Assembly (NCBI GenBank): GCA_028716525.1
Contig: JAQUPQ010000023.1
Coordinates: forward strand, 1 to 63,781
Length of the DNA stretch: 63,781 nt
Source of the DNA: Terriglobia bacterium
GTDB lineage: Bacteria > Acidobacteriota > Terriglobia > JAIQFV01
Reading direction: 5' to 3'
Made by a program: the position numbers and the translations under genes. This document shows positions 25,728 to 34,718 of the stretch, in pieces. Position 1 is the first letter of the stretch. Each line of letters opens with the position of its first letter. The notes beneath the pieces are model-generated. The model was not told the origin of the DNA and did not search any database. It saw only the letters and a program-made list of their open reading frames with translations.

Positions 25728-26797
25728 TGGGCTCTCCGGGGCATCTGGGTCTCTTCGTCCAGGGGGGTTGAAGAAGTCTCTTCCAAGTTCAAGGAGGGTG
25801 CGATACGGGAAATCTCGAGCTCAATTTTTTCGCTGAGTTTGTTGTGGCAAAAATCGTATGCCACGCGGATGGCGTTCTTAATGGCATGTCCGCTGGATCG
25901 GCCGTGACAAATGATTCCGACCCCTTTCAATCCCAACAGCGGCGCTCCGCCGTATTCGGAATAATCCAGCCGTCGCTTGAAATTTGCAAACGCTCGCTGC
26001 GACAACACATATCCCATCTTCGATCTCAAAGTGGCCGACAGCTCCTCGCGCAACAGCTCCCGGATGGCCTCGACCAGTCCTTCGCTGACTTTGAGCGCCA
26101 CGTTGCCGATGAATCCGTCGCACACAATCACATCGCAGGAACCGTTATACAAGTCACGCCCTTCCACATTGCCCACAAAATTCAATGATGATTTTTTAAG
26201 CAGGCCATAAACCTCTTTCGTCAAATCGTTGCCTTTGGAAGACTCTTCACCGATCGACAAGAGTCCCACGCGCGGATGGGCCACATTGAAAATGACGCGG
26301 GAATAGATTTCCCCCATGATGGCGAACTGTTTGAGATGGATCGGCTTGCAATCGACATTGGCGCCCACATCCAGCAGGATGGACGGTTTTCCCTTGGACG
26401 TCGGAAAAACAGCCGCCAGGACCGGACGGTCGACGGAAGGAAGCACTCCCATGACGATCTTCGAAGTGGCCATGACGGCACCGGTATTCCCCGCACTCAC
26501 CACGCCGTCGGCTTTACCTTCCCGGACCAGACGGGCCGCCACGCGCACCGATGAATCCCGCTTCCGGCGGAAGCTGGCGGCGGCCATGTCTTCCATGGTG
26601 ATCACTTGTGAGGCATTGTGGATTTCGACGGGAAGGTTGTTTTTGAAATTCTGATGTTTCAGTTCGGCCCGAATGCGGTCTTCCTGGCCTACCAGAATGA
26701 CCGACACCGGGTATTCCCGGACGGCCGCCAAAGCCCCTTCGACTTCACTGCGGGGCGCGTGGTCGCCTCCCATCGCATCAACGGCAATCTTGATCAT
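25724..26797 (-). CDS. plsX: Phosphate acyltransferase PlsX
   Basis: A 357-residue enzyme that turns acyl-ACP into acyl-phosphate for phosphatidic acid synthesis with PlsY. The start [14 protein letters not shown] is diagnostic and fixes the ATG at 26797. [33 protein letters not shown] and [11 protein letters not shown]-type motifs follow. About 27 extra residues after the usual end ([15 protein letters not shown]) are low-complexity and specific to this gene. Overlap with fabD and proximity to rpmF match the classical rpmF-plsX-fab arrangement. Confidence 0.97.
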   Translation of the reverse strand: MIKIAVDAMGGDHAPRSEVEGALAAVREYPVSVILVGQEDRIRAELKHQNFKNNLPVEIHNASQVITMEDMAAASFRRKRDSSVRVAARLVREGKADGVVSAGNTGAVMATSKIVMGVLPSVDRPVLAAVFPTSKGKPSILLDVGANVDCKPIHLKQFAIMGEIYSRVIFNVAHPRVGLLSIGEESSKGNDLTKEVYGLLKKSSLNFVGNVEGRDLYNGSCDVIVCDGFIGNVALKVSEGLVEAIRELLREELSATLRSKMGYVLSQRAFANFKRRLDYSEYGGAPLLGLKGVGIICHGRSSGHAIKNAIRVAYDFCHNKLSEKIELEISRIAPSLNLEETSSTPLDEETQMPRRAH

Positions 26798-26923
26798 AGG
26801 ATGTCCAACTTGTCCCCGGATTCCCTTCGGCAACGCCTCCCGGCCGGCGGGATTCCGCAATTCAATGCGACCTGTTGGATTGGAAATGGCGCAGGAGAAT
26901 GACCGCCGAGAAAGCCCCGCCGA

Positions 26924-27109
26924 TTACTCCTCCGATTTGACTTCGATTACTTCCGTCCCGTTGTAGTAACCACACTTCGGACAGGCGCGATGCGGCAATT
27001 TCATTTCGTGGCAATTCGGGCATTCCGAAAAAGAGGGCCCGGTCAACCCATCATGGGCGCGTCGGCGCGATGTCCGGCCTTTGGAATGCCTTCGTTTTGG
27101 ATTTGGCAT
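26924..27109 (-). CDS. rpmF: 50S ribosomal protein L32
   Basis: A 61-residue ribosomal protein. It starts MPNPKRRHSKGRTSRRRAH and has the zinc-knuckle pair CPNCHEMKLPHRACPKCG, i.e. the zinc-binding (C+) form. It lies between the DUF177 gene and plsX, the widely conserved order. Confidence 0.97.
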   Translation of the reverse strand: MPNPKRRHSKGRTSRRRAHDGLTGPSFSECPNCHEMKLPHRACPKCGYYNGTEVIEVKSEE

Positions 27110-27183
27110 GAATCGTCCTTTCTAAAATCTCTGGAACAGGGAAGCAACGTCTCAACCCGGCGAGACGGCCCACATTTCCAACC

Positions 27184-27708
27184 TCATTTACTTGAAGCTT
27201 TCAATTGAGCCCAGCGCGGATCCGTCGCCCCGCCTGAACAGGCACAAGTTCCGGTGTTCAAATTCGTTCCGCATTGCAGGCACAGACCCAGACAATCCGG
27301 TCGACACATGGCCTTCATCGGCATTTCTATCAGGATCAGTTCTCGAAGCGCATCGTTAAATTCCAATTTGTCGCCGACAAAAAAACCCACATCCAACTCC
27401 GGACGCCTGAGCTCAATTTCCTCACCCCGCGAAGTGGGTTGAAGTGTCCGGCTGGGCCGATAAAACAAATCAAACGTCTTCTGGACCGGAACTTCCATCC
27501 GTTCAAGACAGCGCGAGCACTCCATCTCTATCCGAACTTGCAACTCTCCCTGAACCCGGATTTCATCACTGACCAGAGAGGCTACGGCCTCGACAATCAA
27601 AACCCCGACCTGTCGAAAATCCGGGGAGCGAAGATCAATTGCGCCAGCTCTCAAAACCTCGGAAATGACTACCGGCTGGACCGCCAAGTCTTTTAAGGCG
27701 ATTAACAT
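27184..27708 (-). CDS. DUF177/YceD family protein
   Basis: A 174-residue protein with the YceD (DUF177) pattern: an N-terminal beta-rich region, the C-S-R-C-L motif (MECSRCLERMEVPV), an acidic middle with DVGFFVGDKLEFNDALRE, and a C-terminal CRPDCLGLCLQCGTNLN cysteine cluster likely to bind zinc. In bacteria and plastids the family is tied to 23S rRNA and ribosome accumulation, and it is almost always upstream of rpmF, as here. It is the first gene of the rpmF-plsX-fab operon. Confidence 0.92.
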   Translation of the reverse strand: MLIALKDLAVQPVVISEVLRAGAIDLRSPDFRQVGVLIVEAVASLVSDEIRVQGELQVRIEMECSRCLERMEVPVQKTFDLFYRPSRTLQPTSRGEEIELRRPELDVGFFVGDKLEFNDALRELILIEMPMKAMCRPDCLGLCLQCGTNLNTGTCACSGGATDPRWAQLKASSK

Positions 27709-27951
27709 CGGGAGTTTTCCAAGCCTCGGTTGGAAGGTGCTCCAAGGCAGTTCTCAATGAGCCGCCGTACTCCAGTGCGCTTCCACCGTCACACAGAAAC
27801 AAGGCATTATAACAACGCTTCCCCTGATGTCAAGCCGGCCTCCAGAGGCCAATCAGGGGATTCTTACTCTCCTGTCAAGGCAAAAGAAACAGCACCGGGC
27901 AAGAAGATTTCACCTCAGTTGCTCATCCGCCCCTGCCGGATCCAGCGGCAT

Positions 27952-28061
27952 GAAAACAAATGATTCGGTCTTTGGACGACCGTTCACCGCCGAGACGCTG
28001 AGGTCGCCGAGACGGCGCAGAGAACCTTCCGGATGTTTTGTGAGCAATAGATTCTCACCGG
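27952..28061 (+). repeat. Dispersed 'GAGACGC' repeat, copy 2
   Basis: Near-identical to 19332-19441 (about eight differences in 110 bases) and in the same orientation. A diverged third copy of the core is inverted at 32822-32866. Confidence 0.85.
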
Positions 28062-28223
28062 CAGGGGCGACAGAAACTTGAAGAACAGCCCTGCCCCGAT
28101 GCATCGGGACGTGCGCTGCCCGGGCGGCAGATAATCGCCGGCATAAAGAACTGCCGGTGCTTCCAGAGCTATTTTTGGAGCAGAACGGCGAATCTCAAAC
28201 GGCCTTCCCAAAGGCCCCGGATG

Positions 28224-28256
28224 AGAAAAAAAATCCAGGCACTTGGCCTGGATTTT
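28224..28256 (-). terminator. Terminator of the TPR-protein gene
   Basis: On the minus strand AAAATCCAGGC-CAAGT-GCCTGGATTTT is followed directly by further T residues (eight in a row including the stem end). The stem is 11 bp and perfect. It lies 34 bases beyond the stop at 28290. Confidence 0.85.
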
Positions 28257-28289
28257 CGGCATTGAAAGCCCAACCTGTCTTTCCTGAAC

Positions 28290-29039
28290 CTAGCTCGGCC
28301 CACCCGCGGATACCCCTAATTCCGAAAGATGAGTCGAAACATCGGCTTGAACTTGATAGCTGGGGTATTCGGTTTGAATCTTCTTGAACAACTGAATGGC
28401 GGCTTCCTTATTGCCCGCGCGCTGGTAGTATTCCGCCAAAAACATCAGAGCCGTCACCCGCGGAACCGTGTCGGTGGGATGATCCGCCAGCTGTTGCAAT
28501 AGTGTCGCCACCTTTGGGGTATTGTATTGAGCCCCGTAAATTTGAGCCAATGAAAATTTCGCCAACGCCCCCACATCCCCGGCATTGGATTTCTTCCCAA
28601 TCGATTCCAACTGGGAAATCGCCCCGGCCGAATCTCCCAACTGGAATTTGCACATGGCGTCGTAGTAAAGCGCGGTATCGCCGATCACGCCGCCAAACTT
28701 ATGACCCAACCGGGCAAATTCCTTTTCTGCCGTGGAGTATTTTTCCTGAGACGTGGCAAAGACGCGCTGGTTCGGTAAAAGCGGGGTCTTGGTTTGATCC
28801 GTAATCAACGGGGAATTAAATAATTGTATGGCATTGGTCAACTCTTCATTGGTGACCACCCCCCGATGGCGAACATACCACCAGGTGCCCAAACCAATGG
28901 CCGCTACGACGGCCACCGAACCCACACCAATTAGAATCTCACGCAAATGCGCTTGGATATAATCCCAACTGCCGACCATGCCCTCCAGGAATTCATCCTG
29001 TTTGATCAATTCCCTTCGAGTCAGATGTGTTTTTCCCAC
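28290..29039 (-). CDS. Single-pass membrane protein with TPR-like repeats (YfgM-like)
   Basis: About 249 residues. A cytosolic N-terminus ends in one membrane segment at about residues 33-53 (REILIGVGSVAVVAAIG), followed by an alpha-helical periplasmic domain with tetratricopeptide-like units (ALYYDAMCKFQLGDSAGAI, FSLAQIYGAQ, FLAEYYQRAGNKEAAI). This layout resembles YfgM/tetratricopeptide-like proteins that assist export or envelope chaperones. GTG at 29039 is chosen, eight bases from AGGAGG; the GTG at 29045 is too close to it. A consensus sigma-70 promoter lies upstream and a strong terminator downstream, so it is monocistronic. Confidence 0.75.
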   Translation of the reverse strand: MGKTHLTRRELIKQDEFLEGMVGSWDYIQAHLREILIGVGSVAVVAAIGLGTWWYVRHRGVVTNEELTNAIQLFNSPLITDQTKTPLLPNQRVFATSQEKYSTAEKEFARLGHKFGGVIGDTALYYDAMCKFQLGDSAGAISQLESIGKKSNAGDVGALAKFSLAQIYGAQYNTPKVATLLQQLADHPTDTVPRVTALMFLAEYYQRAGNKEAAIQLFKKIQTEYPSYQVQADVSTHLSELGVSAGGPS

Positions 29040-29070
29040 AAGCACTTCCTCCTGGCCTAAGAATCACGAT

Positions 29071-29099
29071 ATCATAACGGCTTGTGCCGGAACGGTCAA
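29071..29099 (-). promoter_or_regulatory. Sigma-70 promoter of the TPR-protein gene
   Basis: On the minus strand TTGACC, 17 bases, TATGAT. The predicted start of transcription is near 29064, giving a leader of about 25 bases that contains the AGGAGG site. Confidence 0.65.
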
Positions 29100-29220
29100 T
29101 TCCTAATGGTCGAAAGCCATTCCAGGAAATGTGAATTAAGTCATTGGACCAATGGGGTTGGAGGCCGTAATTTCGGCGGGTCTTAGAAAGTCGATCGAAC
29201 CGCGGGACAGGAGAATATTG

Positions 29221-30405
29221 ATGTCTTCCAGTACAAACGCTCACGATCAACAACGCGCTTTGATGTTGGCGACTCTCGCCTTTGCGGTTTGCTTTGCCGT
29301 GTGGGGATCCATCTCCGCCCTGGCGCCTCTGTTCAAACAAATGTACGCCCTGAACGCCCGTCAAATCAGCTTCCTGATTGCCATTCCGGTCTTACTGGGA
29401 TCGACCATGCGCCTGCCCATGGGCATGTTGGCCGACCGCTTCGGCGGAAGATCCGTATTTTCCATTCTCTTGTTCTTCAGCGTGCTCCCGGCGGTGGCTA
29501 TCGGCTTTACCCATTCGTTTACCGCATTGGTTCTGTGGGCATTTCTTTTGGGATTGGCAGGCACGTCTTTTTCGATCGGAGTGGCCTTCACATCCAAATG
29601 GTTTCCTCCGGAGCGACAAGGATTCGCCCTGGGAGTTTACGGAGCAGGAAATATTGGGCAATCCGTCGCCGTATTTGGCGGTCCCCTGTTGGCGGCACAT
29701 TGGGGCTGGCAGTCGGTGTACTGGATTTTTGGCGGGTGCGCCTTATTGATGGCCCTCGGATTTGTGCTGCTTGCACGGGATGCCCCCAGGTCCCTCGAGG
29801 CCAAGACCCTCAAAGACAGTTTCCAGGTACTTTTCAGGAAACCTCTTTCGTGGGTGCTGAGCATGTTTTACTTTTTGACTTTTGGCGGATTTGTGGCCTT
29901 GGGCATCTATCTTCCCACGCTGCTCAAAGATACTTTTCACCTTTCACTTCAAGATGCGGGTATTCGGACCGCGGGTTTTGTTCTTTTGGCCACCGCCATG
30001 CGACCCATCGGAGGAAGCCTCAGCGATCATCTGGGAGGATCCAAGATCCTCACTTTTGTTTTCTTGGGAATCCTGATGTTCTCGCTGGGCATGACCAGCT
30101 CCGATTTGCGTTACTTCAGGGTCGGAGCGCTGGGAACCGCCGTGCTCTTGGGGATCGGAAATGGAGCTGTATTCAAGTTGGTTCCTCAATATTTTCCTCA
30201 GGAGACGGGGACCGTGACCGGCCTGGTCGGAGCCTGGGGCGGCCTGGGAGGCTTCTTTCCTCCACTGGTTTTGGGAGCCGTAAAAGACGCCACCGGAACC
30301 TACACACAAGGATTTTGGTATCTGTCAGGATTTGCTTTCATCTGCCTGCTTACAAATTATATTGTGTTTCAGCACAAACATCGGGCCGCTGTGGCCACGG
30401 TTTAA
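29221..30405 (+). CDS. NarK-type nitrate/nitrite transporter (MFS)
   Basis: A 394-residue major facilitator with twelve predicted membrane segments. The MFS signature GMLADRFGGR lies in loop 2-3, and the nitrate/nitrite-porter signature GIGNGAVFKLVPQYFP is followed by GLVGAWGGLGGFFPP in the second half. An equivalent glycine-rich stretch (GLAGTSFSIGVAFTSKWFP) in the first half completes the family pattern, which matches NarK1-like porters. The ATG has AGGAG seven bases upstream. No nitrate reductase is in the window, so whether it imports nitrate for assimilation or respiration, or exports nitrite, cannot be settled. Confidence 0.88.
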   Translation: MSSSTNAHDQQRALMLATLAFAVCFAVWGSISALAPLFKQMYALNARQISFLIAIPVLLGSTMRLPMGMLADRFGGRSVFSILLFFSVLPAVAIGFTHSFTALVLWAFLLGLAGTSFSIGVAFTSKWFPPERQGFALGVYGAGNIGQSVAVFGGPLLAAHWGWQSVYWIFGGCALLMALGFVLLARDAPRSLEAKTLKDSFQVLFRKPLSWVLSMFYFLTFGGFVALGIYLPTLLKDTFHLSLQDAGIRTAGFVLLATAMRPIGGSLSDHLGGSKILTFVFLGILMFSLGMTSSDLRYFRVGALGTAVLLGIGNGAVFKLVPQYFPQETGTVTGLVGAWGGLGGFFPPLVLGAVKDATGTYTQGFWYLSGFAFICLLTNYIVFQHKHRAAVATV

Positions 30406-30498
30406 GCCGGGGATGTGGATCGAAGATGCAGACGCCGTTCATCACAGCGAACCCTTGGGGGTCCATTCCCGTTCAAACGGTCGGGCCTCGATGTCCTC

Positions 30499-30528
30499 TT
30501 GACGTCGTCGCAACCCCCGCGCTAGGAT
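30499..30528 (+). promoter_or_regulatory. Possible sigma-70 promoter before the MauE-thioredoxin gene
   Basis: TTGACG, 18 bases, TAGGAT, ending 31 bases before the ATG at 30560. Confidence 0.45.
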
Positions 30529-30559
30529 TCCGTCTCTTTTATTCAACGCCGGAGTTGAT

Positions 30560-31444
30560 ATGAGCAGTCCTTCAAAAAGTGTTAGTCGTTGGGTTACACC
30601 CATCGCATGGATCCTGGGCCTGGTGTTTTTGGCAGCAGCATTCTTGAAGGCTTGGGATATCCGGCAGTTTGCAGTTCAAATCAGTTACTACAACTTGTTG
30701 CCGGACGTGCTGGAGCTTCCCGCGGCGTTTGTGATGGTGGCCGTGGAAGCTTTTGTGGGGATCAGCCTCATCATGGGATTCCAGCGCCGCTGGGCTCTGG
30801 TGGCGGGCGCTGCACTGCTGGCAGTCTTCATTCTGGCGACCGGATTCCGATGGAAAGAACTGGCCGGGCATGACTGCGGATGCTTCGGATCGTTTGATCG
30901 CGGAGGACCCGCAGCCGTTCTTTGGCAGGACTCGATTCTGCTGGTACTGTTGATTGTAACGTTCCGATTCCGCGACCGGGTTTTGAATCTGGGTGGACGC
31001 CGAATGGCGGCGGTTCTCGTCACACTGCTCTCACTGGCGACGGCCACGTATTCCGAGATGAGCGCTCGTTCCACCGTCGCAGGGATCGATCAAAGCGCCG
31101 TGGGTCAGTTGAATATCGTGGTCTATCTCAGCTCGGTCTGTCCCCACTGCATGGCCAACGCTGAACGCATCAGCCAAATCGCGCATACTCCGGGTCTTCC
31201 CCCGATTCAAATTTACCTGGCGGCCGACAACAACTCTCAGATCACGCAATTTGTCGTGGAAGGCCATCTCACGGCCTCCTACAAACCCATTCCGTTTAGT
31301 TTTTTGTGGCTCATGACCAAATCGGTGCCCGTGATTGAGCTGCGTCGCGGTGAGACTATTCTGGTGCGCTGGGATGGGGGCAATATGCCGACGCCCGAAG
31401 ATGTTCAGAATGCCGTCAAAGAGCAACTCCAAAAGAAATCCTGA
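30560..31444 (+). CDS. MauE/DoxX-like membrane domain fused to a thioredoxin-like domain
   Basis: A 294-residue protein. The first half has four to five membrane helices with the MauE-type FRWKELAGHDCGCFG motif; MauE proteins help form disulfides in methylamine dehydrogenase, and related domains pair with thiol oxidoreductases. After a further helix, the C-terminal part contains a thioredoxin-like segment with VVYLSSVCPHC (CxxC, CPHC) and a later VPVIELRRGE (cis-proline-like) strand. The predicted topology puts the CPHC domain outside the membrane, so a periplasmic disulfide or redox-relay role is inferred. It lies between the NarK-like gene and a ferredoxin gene. Confidence 0.75.
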   Translation: MSSPSKSVSRWVTPIAWILGLVFLAAAFLKAWDIRQFAVQISYYNLLPDVLELPAAFVMVAVEAFVGISLIMGFQRRWALVAGAALLAVFILATGFRWKELAGHDCGCFGSFDRGGPAAVLWQDSILLVLLIVTFRFRDRVLNLGGRRMAAVLVTLLSLATATYSEMSARSTVAGIDQSAVGQLNIVVYLSSVCPHCMANAERISQIAHTPGLPPIQIYLAADNNSQITQFVVEGHLTASYKPIPFSFLWLMTKSVPVIELRRGETILVRWDGGNMPTPEDVQNAVKEQLQKKS

Positions 31445-31505
31445 GTTGCTTGTCGGCAGTTGTTCAAAGGCAGAAGAGGGACAAGCTCTCTGAATATTGC
31501 GCCGC

Positions 31506-31534
31506 TTGACTAAAGATTCTGCGTCATCTAGTAT
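31506..31534 (+). promoter_or_regulatory. Sigma-70 promoter of the ferredoxin gene
   Basis: TTGACT, 17 bases, TAGTAT; predicted transcription start about 31541, 31 bases before the ATG at 31572. It also supports that start over an upstream in-frame ATG. Confidence 0.6.
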
Positions 31535-31571
31535 GGGATTGAAGTCAGCAATTCTTTCACAGGGAAAAGAT

Positions 31572-31922
31572 ATGGATGCGACTGCGGTCGTGAAAAGCGA
31601 GCCCAAATCCAAGGGATTGGACACTCCTCGTAAGAAAATCCCCAAAGAACTTGCGGTCATTACGGAGTTTTGCACCGGATGTGCCGGTTCGCCGGCCTGT
31701 GTGGATTATTGTCCAGTCGAAGATTGCATGTACTGGGTTTCCGATGAAGACCATCCGCCCTTCGGCCGCATTGAAGTCGATCCTCAGCTGTGCATCGGGT
31801 GCAAGAAGTGCACCAGCAAAGGCCCCGACGGTTGCTTCCTGGATGGCTGTCCCTGGGACGCCATCGACATGCTTCCCACCGAGGAAGTGGAACAAAGTCT
31901 CGGCATCAAGTTCACTTCTTAA
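31572..31922 (+). CDS. Two-cluster ferredoxin
   Basis: A 116-residue small iron-sulfur protein. About 25 lysine-rich residues precede the FCTGCAGSPACVDYCPVEDC half, and the second half is LCIGCKKCTSKGPDGCFLDGCPWDAI. Nine to ten cysteines are available, enough for two [4Fe-4S] clusters, with insertions between cysteines in both halves that differ from classical clostridial ferredoxins. It has its own promoter and is convergent with crcB. The redox partner is unknown. Confidence 0.85.
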   Translation: MDATAVVKSEPKSKGLDTPRKKIPKELAVITEFCTGCAGSPACVDYCPVEDCMYWVSDEDHPPFGRIEVDPQLCIGCKKCTSKGPDGCFLDGCPWDAIDMLPTEEVEQSLGIKFTS

Positions 31923-31969
31923 AATTAACGGTCTTAAAACCTGAGACCATCTGCATCCGCCCTCTCCGA

Positions 31970-32509
31970 TCATTCGGAAACCGCACTCGATTCATGAGCC
32001 CTCATACCCTTATTCGCATGCCGTGATTCGAGAGAAGTATTCGCGGCGCCTCGGCGCGAGGATGCCTGAGGAGCCCCAACGATCTCGACGTGACTCGATT
32101 CAGTCGCGGCTGAAACGTCTGTCTTAAATCTCGCTTCGATGCTACGAGCCGAAGCGATCCCGCCCCACACGGCTAGAAATCCCAACATTAGACTGACGGC
32201 GATATTCAGCAGACCGCCAAAGCCGTTGCCTTTTTCGAGGAGCTTGAAAGTTTCATACTCGAAGGTGGAAAATGTGGTGTAAGCGCCCACAAAGCCCACC
32301 GACACGGCCAATCTCCAATGCATGGGGAGGTGAATCTTCTCCCCCGCCAACGTCAAGAAGAAACCCAGCACAAACGAGCCGGAAATATTAATAATGAGGG
32401 TGCCTAAGGGAAATCGGCTTGTCAGTCGGGAACCGATCAATGACCCGAGCGCATACCGCGCCAGCGTGCCCAATGCACCTCCAACCGCAATTGCAATCCA
32501 TCGATTCAT
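31970..32509 (-). CDS. crcB: Fluoride ion exporter CrcB/Fluc, with long C-terminal tail
   Basis: A four-helix fluoride channel of about 125 residues plus a hydrophilic tail of about 55 residues. Motifs are GGALGTLARYALG (start), the GTLIINISGSFVLGF helix with the polar track residue Asn, and GFVGAYTTFSTFEYE, which carries the fluoride-lining phenylalanines and the Thr/Ser sodium-site region. The ATG at 32509 is preferred (GAGGAG eight bases upstream). Fluc channels are dual-topology homodimers normally ending near residue 125, so the serine/alanine-rich tail is unusual. I could not find a fluoride riboswitch in front of it. Confidence 0.92.
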   Translation of the reverse strand: MNRWIAIAVGGALGTLARYALGSLIGSRLTSRFPLGTLIINISGSFVLGFFLTLAGEKIHLPMHWRLAVSVGFVGAYTTFSTFEYETFKLLEKGNGFGGLLNIAVSLMLGFLAVWGGIASARSIEARFKTDVSAATESSHVEIVGAPQASSRRGAANTSLESRHANKGMRAHESSAVSE

Positions 32510-32960
32510 GCGTCCACTCCTCATCAACGGCCTGCTGTGTCACCCCTGGGGCAAACCGTCAGACTTTCATTGGCTGTGTAAGAAGGTGGGCAAAAAGAAA
32601 ACCCCTACTCTTTCTCACAGGTTCTGAGTCAAAGTAGGAGTCATTGACTGCGGATTGCAGTGGTTAGCGGTGAACTCCACCACCGTCGACTTCAATCCTC
32701 AAGGAGTTGAAGACAAAGACATCGTAGTTCGTTGTCTTGGAAATTGTCAACTGTGAATTTGGTCTGATGGAGCTCTAAGGGGCTGAAAGGAGCTGATGAT
32801 GGTCCGTTAGGCAAATCGGCGACGGTTCCTCTGCGCGATCTCTGCGTTCTCGGCGTCTCGGCGGTGAGTGCTTGTCGAAAATCCGGAACATTTTCATGCC
32901 CCTGGACCCGATGGCGGCACATGAAGAACTCCGCAGAAAATGGGTAATACTGCAATTACC
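32510..32960. other. Intergenic region with inverted repeat copy
   Basis: About 450 bases. The only recognisable element is the third, inverted and diverged copy of the 'GAGACGC' repeat core at 32822-32866. The part next to crcB holds its leader; no riboswitch or convincing promoter was seen. Confidence 0.55.
32822..32866 (-). repeat. Dispersed 'GAGACGC' repeat, copy 3 (core only, inverted)
   Basis: On the minus strand CACCGCCGAGACGCCGAGAA continues into CGCAGAG and GCGCAGAGGAACC, the same core as copies 1 and 2, but the outer parts do not match. Confidence 0.7.
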
Positions 32961-33842
32961 TCATTTCCCGGCACGGCGCTGTATGGATTCAATCGTCTGG
33001 CGGGCTTGTTCACTGATACGCGAAGAGAGGCCCGGGGTGGACCTTGTATAGGGTTCGATCGCGGAAAGGTCTTCGGGCAAGCCCACCAGGTAAAGTCCGC
33101 GCAGCGCTTCCCAAACATTTTTCTCATCGGGAAGCAACGAGAACACGGCCTGATCCTTGGTGAGGGTGCTCCCGTTTTGCGGAAGGATGGTTTGAATTTG
33201 CCCCGGCACCGGTGAGCGAAATTCTTCTGTTTGGTTTGAAGGTGTTTCGATCCGCGCCAGCAAAGTTCCCCGATTGACGCGATCGCCCACTTTGAGGCGC
33301 TCTTTAAAAATCCCTGCCGTAGGCGCGGTGACCTTGAATGGCCGAAGCATTTCGATCAACACCGGCCGCCCCGCGGCGTCGCCAAAGCGGACCAGCGCCA
33401 AAGCCGCGTTCCAACGTACCAGGGCTTGGGGATCCGCCAAACCCTTCAACAAGGACGTATGGAATGGCGCGTAGCTGTTGTCCTGTCCCATCACCCAGGC
33501 CGTGGTCATTCGCAATTCCATGACCGGGCTGTCAGCCAACTTCAAGACTTGGGGATAAAACTGTTCGACGGAGCGATCGCCGCGCGACAGCCGGTCGGAA
33601 ATCTGGGCCAAAGCATGTTGGGCATTGCGCGGATGTTGATTGTCGGAAAGATACCGGGCGGTTTGCTGATTGTTGAGCTTTCCGCCGAACCAGGTGGCCC
33701 GCCAAAAAAGAAACGGCATCAACGTAACCACCCAGGCGATGATCAGAATGATGATCATCGAGAGACGCGGTTTCTTCTTGATGGGATCGGCGGTTGGGGA
33801 CGATCCATCAGCAGAAGATTTATCTTCGATCAAGTCCGACAT
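32961..33842 (-). CDS. Membrane-anchored HEAT-repeat and biotinyl/lipoyl-like domain protein
   Basis: A 293-residue protein of unknown function. Residues 1-27 are polar, residues 28-48 form one membrane helix (MIIILIIAWVVTLMPFLFW), residues 60-160 form helical repeats of HEAT type (MELRMTTAWVMGQD, QALVRWNAALALVRFGD), and residues 165-240 look like a barrel-sandwich hybrid (VTAPTAGIF, LKVGDRVNRGTLLARIET, SPVPGQIQTILPQNGSTL). No modifiable lysine of the MKM type is present, so a structural role similar to adaptor proteins is likelier than cofactor carriage. It is the last gene of a minus-strand group with a ferredoxin reductase-like flavoprotein, DUF420 and Sco genes, which points to respiratory-chain assembly or electron transfer. 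Confidence 0.65.
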   Translation of the reverse strand: MSDLIEDKSSADGSSPTADPIKKKPRLSMIIILIIAWVVTLMPFLFWRATWFGGKLNNQQTARYLSDNQHPRNAQHALAQISDRLSRGDRSVEQFYPQVLKLADSPVMELRMTTAWVMGQDNSYAPFHTSLLKGLADPQALVRWNAALALVRFGDAAGRPVLIEMLRPFKVTAPTAGIFKERLKVGDRVNRGTLLARIETPSNQTEEFRSPVPGQIQTILPQNGSTLTKDQAVFSLLPDEKNVWEALRGLYLVGLPEDLSAIEPYTRSTPGLSSRISEQARQTIESIQRRAGK

Positions 33843-33868
33843 GGAAATTTCAGGTGACCCTCATGGCC

Positions 33869-34576
33869 TCAATAAAACTTTTCGCGGTAAATCGGACAGA
33901 GACCCTTCCCTCGAATCAAGTCCGTTACCTCTTTGATCATCCCGCTTCCGCCGCACAGGTAAACCGCGAGACGCTCCACCGTATCGATACGCTCCACCAG
34001 TCGAGTGACCCGTCCCCGCTCTCCGGTCCACAGCTCCGACGGGCGGGATAACGTCGTCACAAAAGAAAAACTGTTGTGATCCCGGGATAACGCATTCAGC
34101 TCGTCTTGATAATAAAGATCCCGCTCACTCCGCAAACCCCAGAACAGCTTCACGACCTTCTGTGGCTGACGGTTGAACAGATCGTAAAGCATCGACCGAA
34201 CGGGTGCAATCCCCGTTCCGGTCACCACAAAAAGAAAATCACGGTCGGCATCCTCACGCAGATAGAAATGACCCGCCGGTCCGGTGAAACGGACTTCATC
34301 CCTTTCCTTCAAGCCGAACAGAAATTCCGAGCCGGGACCGCCTTGAACCCGATTGAACACCAGCGTAATGATTCCCTTCTCACCCGCAGGAGAGGCAATG
34401 GAATACGGCCGCGAGGTCGGCGCCGGAAGGTCCTTGCGGTTGATCTGGAAAGAAACAAACTGACCCGCTTTGAAATCGATCTGCGGCGGATCGAGCAAAC
34501 GCAATTGAAGCTCTCTCACGTCATGCGTCAAATCATGAATCTGCTCAACACGAGCCGTTAATTGAGGAACCGACAT
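33869..34576 (-). CDS. Ferredoxin-NADP reductase-like flavoprotein
   Basis: A 235-residue oxidoreductase of the FNR superfamily. The FAD domain has GQFVSFQI and SRPYSIAS (the R-x-Y-S-T/I FAD motif), and the NAD(P) domain has VTGTGIAPVRSM, KLFWGLRSERDLYY and VYLCGGSGMIKEV. There is no fused ferredoxin domain, so electrons go to or come from a separate partner such as the ferredoxins or haem proteins in this region. It is 26 bases upstream of the HEAT/lipoyl-like gene on the minus strand and probably co-transcribed with it. Confidence 0.85.
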   Translation of the reverse strand: MSVPQLTARVEQIHDLTHDVRELQLRLLDPPQIDFKAGQFVSFQINRKDLPAPTSRPYSIASPAGEKGIITLVFNRVQGGPGSEFLFGLKERDEVRFTGPAGHFYLREDADRDFLFVVTGTGIAPVRSMLYDLFNRQPQKVVKLFWGLRSERDLYYQDELNALSRDHNSFSFVTTLSRPSELWTGERGRVTRLVERIDTVERLAVYLCGGSGMIKEVTDLIRGKGLCPIYREKFY

Positions 34577-34718
34577 AACGAATACTTTTAACCCTTCGGA
34601 TGCCTTCAGGCCCCGGCCCGATGATTGCGATTGCGTCGTTCGGAATTCTTCAATCCCCTCAGATTGAAAAAGTGGCTGAGTGTGACCGTCAGCTCACCTT
34701 TCCCTTCAGATGATCCGA

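Larger units (their letters stand above)
27709..28289. other. Intergenic region of about 580 bases with repeats
   Basis: It should contain the promoter of the DUF177-fab operon, though no clear boxes were found. It also holds the second 'GAGACGC' repeat copy (27952-28061), a CCTGCCCCGATGCATCGGG palindrome-bearing fragment of the GTAGCG family (about 28085-28130), and the terminator of the TPR gene (28224-28256). No gene is supported. Confidence 0.65.

Noticed and set aside
32510-32660. Fluoride riboswitch in front of crcB
   Set aside because: The leader lacks the conserved crcB-motif elements and pairing; only a loose GTTGATGAGGAG resemblance was seen, part of which is the ribosome site.
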